Below are positions 52,876 to 61,778 of a stretch of DNA of 64,000 nt, in pieces (position 1 is the first letter of the stretch; every line of letters begins with the position of its first letter). The notes beneath the pieces are model-generated. The model worked only from the letters and a program-made list of their open reading frames with translations, did not search any database and was not told the origin of the DNA. The position numbers and the translations under genes are program-made. Origin of the DNA: Phycisphaeraceae bacterium (lineage in GTDB: Bacteria; Planctomycetota; Phycisphaerae; Phycisphaerales; Zrk34); NCBI GenBank assembly GCA_028282805.1, contig JANQHD010000022.1, forward strand, positions 20,442 through 84,441. The letters are read 5' to 3'.

Positions 52876-53541
52876 ATGAGCCAGCGGATCACGATCCATT
52901 TCGCCCGGCCCATCGCCGTTTTCCCGCTGCCCGGCTGCGTGCCGCTGCCGCACAACCTGCAACCGCTGCACATCTTCGAGCCGCGTTACCGCCAGATGGT
53001 CGGCGATGCGCTCGACTCGACGGGCCTGGTCGCGATGGGCCAGTTCGTCGGGCACGTCGACCGCGAAGCCTACCTCAACGCCCACCCGCCGTTGCGCGAG
53101 TGCGTCTGCCTCGGCTACATCGAAGAATACGAGACGCTCGACGACGGCCGGCTGCTGATCATGCTGCGCGGCTTGTGCCGGGCGAAGATCGTACGCGAGG
53201 TGCCGCACGAGCCCTACCGCACGGCGGTCCTCGAACCGACCGAGTGGCCGCCGGCGTCGGACGAAGACCTCGCCGAGCAACGCGACGTGTTGCGTGAGTT
53301 GCTCGACGACCCGGCGTTCGATGCGCTGGAAGACGCCGACCCGCTGCGCGACGTGTTCGAGACCAACATCCCCACCGCGGCGCTGCTGGACCTGCTGATC
53401 GACACGGTCTGCCTCGACACCGAGGAACGCTACACGATGCTCAAACAGCACAGCGCCCGGTCACGCGCCGGGTGGTTGATCAACCGCATGGCGTACCTGC
53501 GTGACGTGGCGCGGACGACCGGGCCCCCCGATTATTTGTAA
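52876..53541 (+). CDS. Lon N-terminal-like (LON-substrate-binding) domain protein
   Basis: 221 aa; [33 protein letters not shown]-like [20 protein letters not shown], and AAPLLDLL-like helix pattern match the LonN PUA-like domain without protease or ATPase parts. Such proteins may recruit substrates, but the role is unknown. TAGAAT ends only 5 nt before the ATG, so the transcript would be leaderless. The frame is open to 52612; the N-terminal homology begins at 52876. Confidence 0.82.
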   Translation: MSQRITIHFARPIAVFPLPGCVPLPHNLQPLHIFEPRYRQMVGDALDSTGLVAMGQFVGHVDREAYLNAHPPLRECVCLGYIEEYETLDDGRLLIMLRGLCRAKIVREVPHEPYRTAVLEPTEWPPASDEDLAEQRDVLRELLDDPAFDALEDADPLRDVFETNIPTAALLDLLIDTVCLDTEERYTMLKQHSARSRAGWLINRMAYLRDVARTTGPPDYL

Positions 53542-53544
53542 GGC

Positions 53545-53991
53545 TCAGCCGCTGAGCAGCTCGAACCGGCGCAGCGCCTCGCGGCGGCCGATGCCGCGGA
53601 TCGACGCGAGCTTCTCGATCTGCGCCCGGCGGGGCGCGGTCTGTTCACGCTCCCACATGTAGATCGACTGCGCGGTCACGCCGATCAACGCGCCGTAGTC
53701 GGCGGCGCTGAAGCCGATCTTCTCGCGGTGCGTGCGCAGCCACGCGGCGCTGAAACGCGCCGGCTTGCTGTCGGTCGCCGGGCTGGCCTCCGCGTCCTCG
53801 CCGAGCCGGCCCTTCTCGCGCTTCTCGAGGAAGGCGACCTTGCGCTCGAGGTCGGTCACCTGGCGTTTGAGCGCCGCGATGTCCCGCCGATACTGTGCCC
53901 CCTTCTTGGCCATGGTGACGAGTTCCTCCCTGACCTCTTTGCGGGCCAGGCGGGCGACCTCGTCCTTAAACGCCTGATTGAAACTAGCCAA
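53545..53991 (-). CDS. Coiled-coil plus XRE-type helix-turn-helix regulator
   Basis: 148 aa. Residues about 20-62 form a heptad-like coil (RRDIAALKRQVTDLERKVAF), followed by a flexible linker and a C-terminal XRE HTH (RTHREKIGFSAADYGALIGV, then TAQSIYMWEREQTAPR, ending RGIGRREALRRFELL). The arrangement, coil first and HTH last, suggests dimerisation through the coil. It ends 4 nt from the convergent LonN gene. Confidence 0.85.
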   Translation of the reverse strand: MASFNQAFKDEVARLARKEVREELVTMAKKGAQYRRDIAALKRQVTDLERKVAFLEKREKGRLGEDAEASPATDSKPARFSAAWLRTHREKIGFSAADYGALIGVTAQSIYMWEREQTAPRRAQIEKLASIRGIGRREALRRFELLSG

Positions 53992-54156
53992 CGTTCACAC
54001 TCCAGTCCCGGGGCTTTGGTCCTTGCGAGTCGGTTTACATGAACCGGCGACTATAGACGAAAACACATAATCACACAAAACCAGCAATCGATGTTATTAA
54101 TCGACAGATATCGGAACAGGCAAGACAAGTGCCGCTCGCTCGTCTACCATGCGTGC

Positions 54157-54525
54157 ATGAGCCGCTATGCACTGATTACCGTGGTGTTTTCCGCCGTGTT
54201 GTTGCTTTGGGGAGTCGGGTTTTATATCGGCACCGGCATGAAAAACGTCACGGCGTTGATCCCGGCGTTCTTTGGCATACCGCTGGGCGTGTGCGGGTTG
54301 TTGTCGCGCACGCCGCGCAGCACGAAGATCGCCATGCACGTCGCGGTGGTCATCGCCCTGCTCGGGGCGCTGGCGCCTTTGGGCAGGCTGGTGCCGAACT
54401 GGTCGGCGTCGGCGACCACCGTGAAGGTCGAGATGATCGGCATGATGGGGCTGTGCGCTGCGCTGGTGGTGGTGTACGTCAAGTCGTTCATCGACGCGCG
54501 CCGGGCCGGGGGCGACGCGGCGTAA
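54157..54525 (+). CDS. Small four-TM membrane protein of unknown function
   Basis: 122 aa with hydrophobic segments near 5-24, 31-48, 56-74 and 90-108 (ALITVVFSAVLLLWGVGFYI ... GMMGLCAALVVVYVK). TACCAT ends 6 nt before ATG 54157, with no Shine-Dalgarno, so it may be leaderless. No family recognised. Confidence 0.65.
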   Translation: MSRYALITVVFSAVLLLWGVGFYIGTGMKNVTALIPAFFGIPLGVCGLLSRTPRSTKIAMHVAVVIALLGALAPLGRLVPNWSASATTVKVEMIGMMGLCAALVVVYVKSFIDARRAGGDAA

Positions 54526-54638
54526 ATGACAACGGGCCGAACTTCGGTATGCTGTAAGGCGGAACCGCAAGGTGCGCCAAAGGCCGTGGCGTGGTCGCCG
54601 CGGCGCAGACGCACCCGTAACCGATCAGGGGCATCGAC

Positions 54639-55070
54639 ATGAATCGAAGGTTCATCGCGGCGATGGTTCTGGCGTTGGCCTGCGCATGCGCCGGTTGCGG
54701 CAAGTTCGAATCGAACTGGCGCGCGCTCGAGGGCGTGGAGACCGACGGCATCACCGGGCGCTGGGTCGGCCGGTGGGAGAGCAAGACCTCGGGCCACACC
54801 GGCGACCTGAAGGCGATCGTCACGCGGACCGGCGAGCGCAGCTACGAGACGTGGTACAAGGCGACGTGGGGCAAGGCGCTGAGCAACGACTACCGCGTGA
54901 TCATGCTCACCGAACCCGACCGCGACAAGCTGCGCTTCACCGGCACCAAGGACATGGGCGGCGTGTTCGGCGTCTTCCAGTACCGCGGGTGGGCGAGCGA
55001 AGACGTTTACTACAGCACCTACACCTCCAATGACGACCAGGGCACGTTCCACATGACCCGGCCGAAGTGA
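54639..55070 (+). CDS. Hypothetical lipoprotein
   Basis: 143 aa. The lipobox is CACAGC (Cys20). The mature part is a single beta-rich domain (ITGRWVGRWESKTSGHTGDL, IMLTEPDRDKLRFTGTKDMG, GVFQYRGWASEDVYYSTYTS) of about 110 residues that looks like a lipocalin-sized barrel, but no family is claimed. TATGCT upstream at 54551. It is followed directly by the phosphoesterase gene. Confidence 0.72.
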   Translation: MNRRFIAAMVLALACACAGCGKFESNWRALEGVETDGITGRWVGRWESKTSGHTGDLKAIVTRTGERSYETWYKATWGKALSNDYRVIMLTEPDRDKLRFTGTKDMGGVFGVFQYRGWASEDVYYSTYTSNDDQGTFHMTRPK

Positions 55071-55071
55071 C

Positions 55072-55818
55072 ATGGCCGAGCGATTCGCGATCGTCAACGA
55101 CCTGCATTACGCCCACCGCCCGCCGCGCAAGGCGCGGTGCTACGCCGACGCGCTGGACAAGCTGCGCCGCGCCGTGGCGCGCTTCAACAAAGCGGGCGTC
55201 GAGACGCTGCTGGTGCTGGGCGACCTGGTCGATCAGCCCGACGACCGCGCCGCCGAGCGGGCGTACCTGTTGCGGGTGCGCGAAGCGCTCGACGTTTTTG
55301 GAGGCGATTGGTACCTCACGCCGGGCAACCACGACCTTGAGAACTTCGACAAGGCGGAGCTGTTCGCGCTGATGGGATGTGAGCCGCCACCGCTGGCCAT
55401 CGAACTGGGCGGCGCGCGGCTGTTGCTGATCGACGGCTGCTACCGCGCCGACGGCGAGCCCTACGCCCACGGCAACTTTGACTGGACGGACGCGCAGATC
55501 GGCGGCGGGCAGGTCGATTGGCTCAAGCAACAACTGGCCCAAGCCCACGACGCACACCGGCGGGCGGTCGTGTGCTGCCACCACCCGCTCGTTTGTGACG
55601 ACGAACGCTACGTGGTGGCCAACGCCGGCGAAATGCGCGCCGCGCTAAACACCTCGCCCGCGGCTGTCGCATACGTGTGCGGCCATTACCACAAGGGCGG
55701 CGCGCTCGAACTGAACGGTGTGTCCCACATCACCTTGAAAGCGATGAGCGACACGGAAGCGAACACGATGCAAGGCGTGATCGTGGCGGTCGACGGGCAC
55801 CAATTGGCGTTCAGGTAA
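55072..55818 (+). CDS. Calcineurin-like metallophosphoesterase
   Basis: 248 aa. The five signature blocks are present: DLH (D10-H12), LGDLVD, GNHDLENF, CCHHPL and CGHYHKG, so the dimetal site should be functional. The domain resembles ADP-ribose/CDP-alcohol phosphodiesterases (Mn-dependent). The ATG lies 1 nt after the upstream lipoprotein stop, so they are coupled. Confidence 0.88.
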   Translation: MAERFAIVNDLHYAHRPPRKARCYADALDKLRRAVARFNKAGVETLLVLGDLVDQPDDRAAERAYLLRVREALDVFGGDWYLTPGNHDLENFDKAELFALMGCEPPPLAIELGGARLLLIDGCYRADGEPYAHGNFDWTDAQIGGGQVDWLKQQLAQAHDAHRRAVVCCHHPLVCDDERYVVANAGEMRAALNTSPAAVAYVCGHYHKGGALELNGVSHITLKAMSDTEANTMQGVIVAVDGHQLAFR

Positions 55819-55867
55819 CCGGCGGGTGTAAGATGTGGCTCGCACATCACACCGGAGGATTGCCATC

Positions 55868-56419
55868 ATGAGTCAAGTGCCCGATTCACCCGCGAGCGCG
55901 CCCCCACCGTTGCCGGAAGCCGAAGTATGGCGTGAGGGCAAGAAAATCGTCATGTACAAAGGCGGCGAGATGCCGCCGCGGTGCGTCAAGACCAACGCGC
56001 CGATGGATCGGACGATCAACAAAACGTTGTACTGGCACCACCCCGCGTTGACCCTGATGCTCTTTGCCGGCTTGATCCCGTATGTGATCGTGGCGCTGGT
56101 GATGCGCAAGAGCGCATCGGTGCGGATCCCCGTTTCGAACGAAGCGATGGGCAAGCGTCGCGTCCACTTGGCGATCGCGTGGGCGATTGCGCTCGGCGGC
56201 TTGGCCATGTTCGGTGTCGCGATCGCCGAATCCAACTCGTCCAACGGCGAGATGGTCGGCGTCATGGTCATCGGGGGCATCGTCGGCATCCTTGCCAGCG
56301 CGATCTACGGGATCGTCATGACGCCGATCCTCACGCCCGCGCGTATCGATGACCACGTCGTGATGCTCAAAGGCGCTTGCCCGGAATACCTTGACACGCT
56401 GCGCGATCGGCCTTGGTAA
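55868..56419 (+). CDS. Two-to-three-TM membrane protein of unknown function
   Basis: 183 aa. GGAGG is 8-9 nt before ATG 55868, and TAAGAT lies upstream. A Pro-rich N-terminus is followed by EVWREGKKIVMYKGGEMPPR and RCVKTNAPMDRTINKTLYWH, then hydrophobic segments near 63-82, 104-124 and 132-154. The stretch with CVKTNAP occurs in other planctomycetal membrane proteins, to my knowledge, without known role. It ends right at the GNAT start. Confidence 0.68.
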   Translation: MSQVPDSPASAPPPLPEAEVWREGKKIVMYKGGEMPPRCVKTNAPMDRTINKTLYWHHPALTLMLFAGLIPYVIVALVMRKSASVRIPVSNEAMGKRRVHLAIAWAIALGGLAMFGVAIAESNSSNGEMVGVMVIGGIVGILASAIYGIVMTPILTPARIDDHVVMLKGACPEYLDTLRDRPW

Positions 56420-56890
56420 ATGACCGACGGCACCGCCCAACTCGACGGCCGGGACATCGTGCTCCGCCGGGTCGCCATCGACGAGATGATCGGCCTGCGC
56501 CAGGCGGTGATCATCGCGGGCACGGACCGCGACACGCCTTATTTTGACGGCGACCGCGACGAAGCCACGCGCCACTTCGGCGCGTTCGACGGCGAAGCGT
56601 GCGTGGGGTGCTTGAGCCTGATGAGCCGGGCGTTCGAGGGCGAACCGTCGTACCAGCTGCGCGGCATGGCGGTCGACCCGCGATGGCAGGGCCGGGGCCT
56701 GGGCGCGGCGTTGCTGCGGTACTGCGAGCAAGCGATGGCCGACGAGTTCGACGCCCTGAATTGTTTGTGGTGCAACGCGCGCACGCACGCGGCGGGCTTT
56801 TACACGAGGCACGGCTGGCAACAGGTGGGTGATGGTTTCGATATACCCGGCGTCGGGCCGCACGTCCGCATGGTGCGCCGGCTGCGCTAG
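56420..56890 (+). CDS. GNAT-family N-acetyltransferase
   Basis: 156 aa. RGMAVDPRWQGRGLGAALLR is the acetyl-CoA-binding motif A, and NARTHAAGFYTRHGW closes motif B. The acceptor substrate is unknown. ATG follows the upstream TAA without a gap, so translation is coupled. It overlaps the lgt stop region by 4 nt in convergent orientation. Confidence 0.85.
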   Translation: MTDGTAQLDGRDIVLRRVAIDEMIGLRQAVIIAGTDRDTPYFDGDRDEATRHFGAFDGEACVGCLSLMSRAFEGEPSYQLRGMAVDPRWQGRGLGAALLRYCEQAMADEFDALNCLWCNARTHAAGFYTRHGWQQVGDGFDIPGVGPHVRMVRRLR

Positions 56891-57996
56891 CCCGGTTCGA
56901 GCGGTGCGGGCCTCAACCAGCCGCCGAGCTTCGGCACCGCGCGGCGTGACCAAGCGATCAACAACACCAACCCGATCGACAGCATGGCGAAGCTGAGCAG
57001 CTGGCCGCGCGTGACGCCGAGCTGCGCGTACTCGAGGTGCGCGATGTGGGCGTCGGGCACGCGGAACTGTTCGCCGACGATGCGCATGACCGCGTACACG
57101 ATGAGGAACCAGCAGCCGATGACGCCCGGCTTGCGCGCCACCGCCCAGATGAGCATCAGCGCCACGAACACCAGCAGCCCCTCGCCCAGCGCCTGGTAGA
57201 GCTGCGAGGGGTGGCGGGCGTCGAGCAACGGCGCAAGCTGCCCGGCGACGGCGTCGGGCAGTTCGCCGGCCTGCTGGGTCAGGTCGACGATGCGCTTGAG
57301 CGCCTCGGTGACCGCGGCTTGGTCGGCCTGGTTCGTAACCATGTCCGCCCAACGGTCGGCGCTGACGCCGGTCTGCTCGGGCCCGGCGGTTCTGATCACG
57401 GGCTCCAAGCCCGCGAGCTTCTCCGCCGGCCAGAAGCGTGAATCGAGCAGGTCCTGCGGGAACTTCACGGCGAGGGGCGTGTCGGCGGCGGTCTTGCGCC
57501 CGACGAGTTCGCCGTTGATGAAGTTGGCGACCCGCCCGAAGCAGACGCCCAGGCCGCCGGTCACGGCGCACAGGTCGAACAGGTGCAGCGCGGGCAGCTT
57601 GTTTCGGCGCGCGAACCACCCGCACGAAGCGATGATGCCGAGGATGCCGCCGTGGCTGGCCATGCCGCCGTCCCATATCTTCAGCACACCCCACATCGGC
57701 ATCGTGACGCCGAAGATGGTCGACGCGCTGAAGTCGATAAAGCGGTCGGGCGCATAGAACAGGCAGTAGCCCAGCCGGCCGCCGACGAGCGTGCCGAGGG
57801 CGACGATGAACACGAAGTCCGCCACGCGCCCCGGCTCGAGCGGCGAGAGCTTGCGTCGGGTCATCCACCGCAGCAGCAGGTACGCGAACACGAAGCCCAC
57901 GATGTAGCTCAGCCCGTACCAGCGCAGGCCGAAGTTCCCCGAGATGTGGATCGCGAACGGGTCGATGCGATGCAGGTAAGCCGCGAGGGTGAACAT
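56887..57996 (-). CDS. lgt: Prolipoprotein diacylglyceryl transferase
   Basis: 369 aa; transfers diacylglycerol from phosphatidylglycerol to the lipobox Cys, the first step for the lipoproteins encoded in this window. Motifs: LRWYGLSYIVGF, GGRLGYCLFY, DGGMASHGGILG and GRVANFINGELVGR (signature), then HPSQLYQALGEG. Between the last two lies an insertion of roughly 90 residues (168-258), not present in E. coli Lgt (~290 aa). TATATT ends 6 nt before ATG 57996. An in-frame GTG at 58011 is less likely. Confidence 0.93.
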   Translation of the reverse strand: MFTLAAYLHRIDPFAIHISGNFGLRWYGLSYIVGFVFAYLLLRWMTRRKLSPLEPGRVADFVFIVALGTLVGGRLGYCLFYAPDRFIDFSASTIFGVTMPMWGVLKIWDGGMASHGGILGIIASCGWFARRNKLPALHLFDLCAVTGGLGVCFGRVANFINGELVGRKTAADTPLAVKFPQDLLDSRFWPAEKLAGLEPVIRTAGPEQTGVSADRWADMVTNQADQAAVTEALKRIVDLTQQAGELPDAVAGQLAPLLDARHPSQLYQALGEGLLVFVALMLIWAVARKPGVIGCWFLIVYAVMRIVGEQFRVPDAHIAHLEYAQLGVTRGQLLSFAMLSIGLVLLIAWSRRAVPKLGGWLRPAPLEPG

Positions 57997-58061
57997 GCGG
58001 GCAATATACACCGTGACCGGGCCGGTGTGTCACCCACGGGCGGCGTCACCGGCCACGCCGG

Positions 58062-58655
58062 TCAGTAGGTGATCACGTCATCGGCCGACAAGCGGTATCG
58101 CTTGGCGTCGACGGCGGAGACGACGGGGTGGATCTTGCCGGTCTTGCGGTTGTAAGCCCAGCCGACCCCGGGCCCGATGTCTTTCGGGCTGCCGACGACC
58201 TTCGCCGACCCGGTGATGGGGTTGACCGGCGCCCGCAGCAGGTACGGGCCCACCACGACCCCGCGTTGGGGCGCCTTGGGGTCGTGGACCTTGCCGTCGG
58301 GGTGGGTTTTTTGCGTGAGCTGCGCCCAACCCTGGTTGACCAGGTCGGGGTAGACGCCCCGGTGCTGGACCTGGTAGAGCTCGAGTTGTGCGCGAACGGT
58401 CTGGCACAGGCTGATGAGCGAGGCGGCCTTCAGGGCGATGTCGTTGTCGCGCAGGTGTTTGTCGATGGCGCGGTCGTCGCTCAGGTCAAGCCCGGTGAGG
58501 CGCTCGACGTTGCGCATCTGGGTTTCGAGCCTGGTCAGCCGTTGCTCGACGGTCGCCTGGGGCTTGGGTTGCGTGTCAACGGCGAAACCGACGGCGGGGC
58601 CGAGCAGCATGCCCAGGCTCAGGCCGATCACGGCGATCAGGATTGTGCGACGCAT
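58062..58655 (-). CDS. Pseudopilin-like exported protein
   Basis: 197 aa. MRRTILIAVIGLSLGMLLGP is a signal or TM segment; a coil follows (residues about 35-65). The C-terminal half (QLELYQVQHRGVYPDLVNQG, PYLLRAPVNPITGSAKVVGS, GVGWAYNRKTGKIHPVV) resembles GspG-type type II secretion pseudopilin globular domains, but the prepilin cleavage motif is not evident. It may be a derived pseudopilin of a planctomycetal secretion system. No T2SS genes are nearby. Confidence 0.6.
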   Translation of the reverse strand: MRRTILIAVIGLSLGMLLGPAVGFAVDTQPKPQATVEQRLTRLETQMRNVERLTGLDLSDDRAIDKHLRDNDIALKAASLISLCQTVRAQLELYQVQHRGVYPDLVNQGWAQLTQKTHPDGKVHDPKAPQRGVVVGPYLLRAPVNPITGSAKVVGSPKDIGPGVGWAYNRKTGKIHPVVSAVDAKRYRLSADDVITY

Positions 58656-58766
58656 GTGGGCGCTCCAAATAAGGTAACCCGACCGCTTGCATCATCGGCA
58701 CGGTCGATCGATAGCCTTAACTCACCGGGCCTGCCTGTTGCCCACGCTTGGGGTAAACTCGTGGCC

Positions 58767-59201
58767 ATGGACGAGTTCATGCGCGCGGCGATCGACGAGG
58801 CGAAGGCGGGCTTGGCCGAGGGCGGCATCCCCATCGGCTCGGTGCTGGTGCGCGGCGGCGCGGTCGTCGGGCGCGGGCGCAACCGGCGTGTGCAGGACGG
58901 CGACCCGGTCACCCACGCGGAGATCGACTGCCTGCGCAACGCCGGGCGGGTCGGCAGCTACCACGACTGCGTGCTCTACTCGACGCTCATGCCCTGCTAC
59001 CTGTGCAGCGGCGCGGTCGTGCAGTTCAAGATACCCAAGGTCGTCGTCGGCGAGAGCGCCACGTTCCCCGGCGGCCCCGCGTTCATGCGCGACCACGGCG
59101 TCGAAGTCGTCGACCTCGACCTCGACGAGTGCAAACAGATGATGCGCGACTTCATCGAGGCCCGGCCGGAGCTGTGGGGCGAGGATATCGGGGAACTCTA
59201 G
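58767..59201 (+). CDS. Cytidine deaminase-fold nucleobase/nucleoside deaminase
   Basis: 144 aa. THAEID (His50, Glu52) and MPCYLCSGAVV (Cys77, Cys80) form the zinc site. The PKVVVGES and ECKQMMRDFI stretches resemble fungal cytosine deaminase (FCY1) more than tRNA adenosine deaminase TadA. The base/nucleoside specificity is uncertain. TAAACT ends 7 nt before the ATG. The longer frame to 58128 is a shadow over the pseudopilin-like gene. Confidence 0.87.
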   Translation: MDEFMRAAIDEAKAGLAEGGIPIGSVLVRGGAVVGRGRNRRVQDGDPVTHAEIDCLRNAGRVGSYHDCVLYSTLMPCYLCSGAVVQFKIPKVVVGESATFPGGPAFMRDHGVEVVDLDLDECKQMMRDFIEARPELWGEDIGEL

Positions 59202-59290
59202 CGATGAGCGATGAGTGAAAAGCGATGCGGCGTTTGGAACCTGATCGGAGTTTCGAACGCCTCGTCGCTCATCGCTAACGGCTCATCGCT
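59200..59290. repeat. Long imperfect palindrome between convergent genes
   Basis: AGCGATGAG (59200-59215 region, twice) pairs with CTCATCGCT (59268-59276 and 59282-59290); GGCGTTTGGAAC (59229-59240) pairs with GTTTCGAACGCC (59250-59261). The arms run into the ends of both coding regions. Confidence 0.7.
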
Positions 59291-60021
59291 CCGCTTAGCA
59301 CCGCCTCCAACTCCGTCAGGCAACCGATGACCACGTCGGGGTCGTGGTCGCCGGCTTCGCGGTCGAACTTCTCGGGGGTGTCCCACTTGGTGATGAAGGC
59401 CATGTGCATACCGGCGCGCTTGGCGCCCTGCACGTCGCCGAACCAGTTGTCGCCGACGTAGACCGCCTCGCGCGGCGCGACGCCGAGTTGTTGCAGCACG
59501 AGCTCGAAGGGCCGGGGGTGTGGCTTGACCCGGCCGACGCCCTCGTCACCCGACACCACGACCGCGTCGATGTGTTCGCCGATGCCGGTGCGCGACAGCG
59601 AAGCGCGGATCGCGCGGCCGCAGGGGTAGTTGCTGAGCACGCCCAGCTTGTAGCGTGCGTGCAGGCGGGTGAGCAGGCCGTCGACGTAACCGGGCGCTTC
59701 GATCGAGTCGACGAACGCCTCGTACCGCAGCTCGAGGATGCGGCCGAGCTCGCCGTCGGTCGGCGTGCGCCCGAACAGCGCCCGCACGGTGCTGACGGCG
59801 AGCGTGGCCAAGTCGTTCTCGTGCAGCTCGCCCTGGTAAGGGGCCCGGCGGTCGCGGTCGCGCATCTCGGCGAAGGCCCGTTCGTCGAACCCGCCGTACA
59901 GCTCGCGCAGCAGCGCGGCGTACTTGCCGTCGCAGTAGTCGATCTGCGGCCGGGCGAACTGGATGAGGGTGTTGCCGTAGTCGAAGACCACGGCCTTGAT
60001 GTCGGTGGCGTCGATGCTCAT
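59275..60021 (-). CDS. HAD-superfamily hydrolase
   Basis: 248 aa. AVVFDYGNTLI (motif I: Asp14 nucleophile; the second Asp of DxD is Gly16), LGVLSNYPCG (motif II), VGRVKPHPRPFELVLQQLGV (motif III Lys) and VYVGDNWFGDVQGAKRAGM (motif IV). The cap domain lies between motifs I and II. The DYGNT motif I departs from the phosphatase DxDGT, so the reaction may differ. TATGAT ends 6 nt before ATG 60021. The upstream open frame to 60636 is a shadow of the dockerin gene. Confidence 0.85.
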   Translation of the reverse strand: MSIDATDIKAVVFDYGNTLIQFARPQIDYCDGKYAALLRELYGGFDERAFAEMRDRDRRAPYQGELHENDLATLAVSTVRALFGRTPTDGELGRILELRYEAFVDSIEAPGYVDGLLTRLHARYKLGVLSNYPCGRAIRASLSRTGIGEHIDAVVVSGDEGVGRVKPHPRPFELVLQQLGVAPREAVYVGDNWFGDVQGAKRAGMHMAFITKWDTPEKFDREAGDHDPDVVIGCLTELEAVLSGAMSR

Positions 60022-60084
60022 GGGCCCATCATAGCGTGATCCGCGTGGCGGCTTTGTTGGCCGGGTCGTTTGGCCGGTTGCATG

Positions 60085-60117
60085 AAAAACGGCCGGCCAC
60101 CCGTGGGCGACCGGCCG
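60085..60117 (-). terminator. Terminator of the dockerin/PEP-CTERM gene at 60146
   Basis: Minus strand: CGGCCGG...CCGGCCG followed by TTTTTCATG, about 30 nt beyond the stop. Confidence 0.8.
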
Positions 60118-60145
60118 ATGCCTGGTCGTGACGAAAACTACAAAC

Positions 60146-61417
60146 TCAGCGGCGGCGGCGCGCCAGGGCCAGGCCCGCCAGGCCGAGCAGCGCGGCCGAG
60201 GCCGGCTCGGGCACCGCGGGGGCGCTGGACGCGACGAACACGTTCTGCCCGAAGTTGCCGCCGAGCGCATCGAGGTCGGCCAACGACACCGCGCCGTCGC
60301 CGTTGGTGTCGCCGCCGGCCCAGCCAACGCTCTGGCCGAAGTTGCCGCCGAGCACATCGAGGTCGACCAGCGAGACGGCGCCGTCGCGGTTGAAGTCGCC
60401 CTTGAGGGTGCCGGCGCCGCTCTGGCCGTTGTCGCCGTTGGCCCATTCCAGCAGCGTGGTGGCGTGCTGGGTGTAGTCGTCGGCATTGACGAAGTTGTCG
60501 TTGTTGAGGTCGAACTTGGCTTCGGTGGGCGGCACGGCCGTGCCGAGCTTGCCGGCGTACATGTCGATGTCGACGTCGTCGACGTCGCCGTCGTTGTCGA
60601 AGTCGCCGGGCGCGGGGCCGGTGGTGCCGCCTTCACCTTCGATGACGATGTTGTCGAACACGAACGCCTCAGAGCCGCCGTTGGTATCGATGGTGGCCAT
60701 GAGGGTCAGCGTCGAGCCGGTCTCGGCGATGGCGCGGGTGAAGGTGGCCAGCACGTCGTTGAGCTCGACGGGGCCGGCGCCGGCGTCCATGAGCAGCGGG
60801 TCGTTGAGTTCGACGAACGCGCCGCCTTCCATGTTGTACTGCCCGCCGCCGCCGAGGCCGTCGACGTCGTTGGCTTCGTCAACGGACGAGGTGAACAAGG
60901 GGGCCGCGGCGCCGGCGTCCACGGCGTAGGTGAAGTCGAGGATGTCGCTGCCCGATTCGAAGTCGCCCATCGCGGCGAAGTCGATCGAGATCGACAGGTC
61001 GGTTGCGCCGCTGATGTTGAACACCCACGTCGCGGTGACCGGGTCGGAGTTGTCGCCGTTCACGGTGTCGGTGGCGCCGAAGAAGCTGTTGTTCAGGCCC
61101 TGGGTGGAATCGATGATGCCGAGCGTGTCGGTGGGGAACGCGCCACCCGGGTCGAGCGTGCCGCCGCTGACATCGACCGCGCTGTCGTCGGCGATGGCGA
61201 ACGGCATCGAACCGGTCGGCCATGCGCCGATGCTGCCGGGGCCGACCCAGTCGGCGGGGCTGCTCCAGGTCGTCGCATCGACGCTGAGCACGAAGCTGTT
61301 GAGGTTCACGGGGCTGTCGAAATCATCGGAAGCGATCACCCCCAAGCCCGAGGCGTTCGGCGCGGCGAACAAACCGCAGAACGTGACCGCAACGATTGTG
61401 ATCCAATGGCGACGCAT
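60146..61417 (-). CDS. Exported protein with dockerin-like repeats and PEP-CTERM tail, paralog 1 of 2
   Basis: 423 aa from ATG 61417 (AAAGGA 8 nt upstream; ATG 61426 is too close to it). A signal peptide is followed by a ~230-residue beta-rich domain (LSVDATTWSSPADWVGPGSI ... EAFVFDNIVIEGEGG) shared with the gene at 61779, then EF-hand-like repeats (GDFDNDGDVDDVDID, GDFNRDGAVSLVDLD, GDTNGDGAVSLADLD) and VPEPASAALLGLAGLALARR. The domain resembles lectin-like folds, but I assign none. Surface-sorted; substrate unknown. Confidence 0.8.
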   Translation of the reverse strand: MRRHWITIVAVTFCGLFAAPNASGLGVIASDDFDSPVNLNSFVLSVDATTWSSPADWVGPGSIGAWPTGSMPFAIADDSAVDVSGGTLDPGGAFPTDTLGIIDSTQGLNNSFFGATDTVNGDNSDPVTATWVFNISGATDLSISIDFAAMGDFESGSDILDFTYAVDAGAAAPLFTSSVDEANDVDGLGGGGQYNMEGGAFVELNDPLLMDAGAGPVELNDVLATFTRAIAETGSTLTLMATIDTNGGSEAFVFDNIVIEGEGGTTGPAPGDFDNDGDVDDVDIDMYAGKLGTAVPPTEAKFDLNNDNFVNADDYTQHATTLLEWANGDNGQSGAGTLKGDFNRDGAVSLVDLDVLGGNFGQSVGWAGGDTNGDGAVSLADLDALGGNFGQNVFVASSAPAVPEPASAALLGLAGLALARRRR

Positions 61418-61778
61418 GTAATTCATCCTTTCTCGTCCGTACTGTCGGGGAACAAAACCCGCGTCCCCCTCGACCGGAAGTCGGCAGCGGCGCGACCGTC
61501 GTGCCGCTGAATCGTTTTAACAACGTGCCCGAGCGCAACGGCCCGGTTGTCTGCGAGCACCAAGCGCGCAAGCCGTCAGCACAGGGCCCGCTTGCGATTG
61601 CCGCGACCCACGATGACCCGCTCCCGCTTTCCCTTTGCTTTGGTCCGTCCAAGGCCCAACTGCCCCGTGCGATTTGCGCCCTCTCCAACGCCCGAATTAT
61701 AACACAACCAGGCATTCAACCACGTGAGAAACACGTTAGCAATCGGACCCAGCCCACCGATTTAAAGACGAAACGTTG
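61418..61778. other. Long leader region of the 60146 gene
   Basis: 361 bp without genes. On the minus strand a TGTTATAAT extended -10 lies at 61694-61702, giving a predicted leader of about 270 nt. A CGGGGAACAAAACCCGCGTC stretch near 61447 could form a small hairpin. Confidence 0.5.
61694..61702 (-). promoter_or_regulatory. Extended -10 promoter for the 60146 gene
   Basis: TGTTATAAT on the minus strand, a consensus extended -10 (TGNTATAAT). No clear -35. It lies about 280 nt before the coding start. Confidence 0.55.

Noticed and set aside
52791..52973. N-terminal extension of MsrB
   Set aside because: It would bury the lipoprotein signal peptide; ATG 52790 has a good Shine-Dalgarno and starts the signal sequence.
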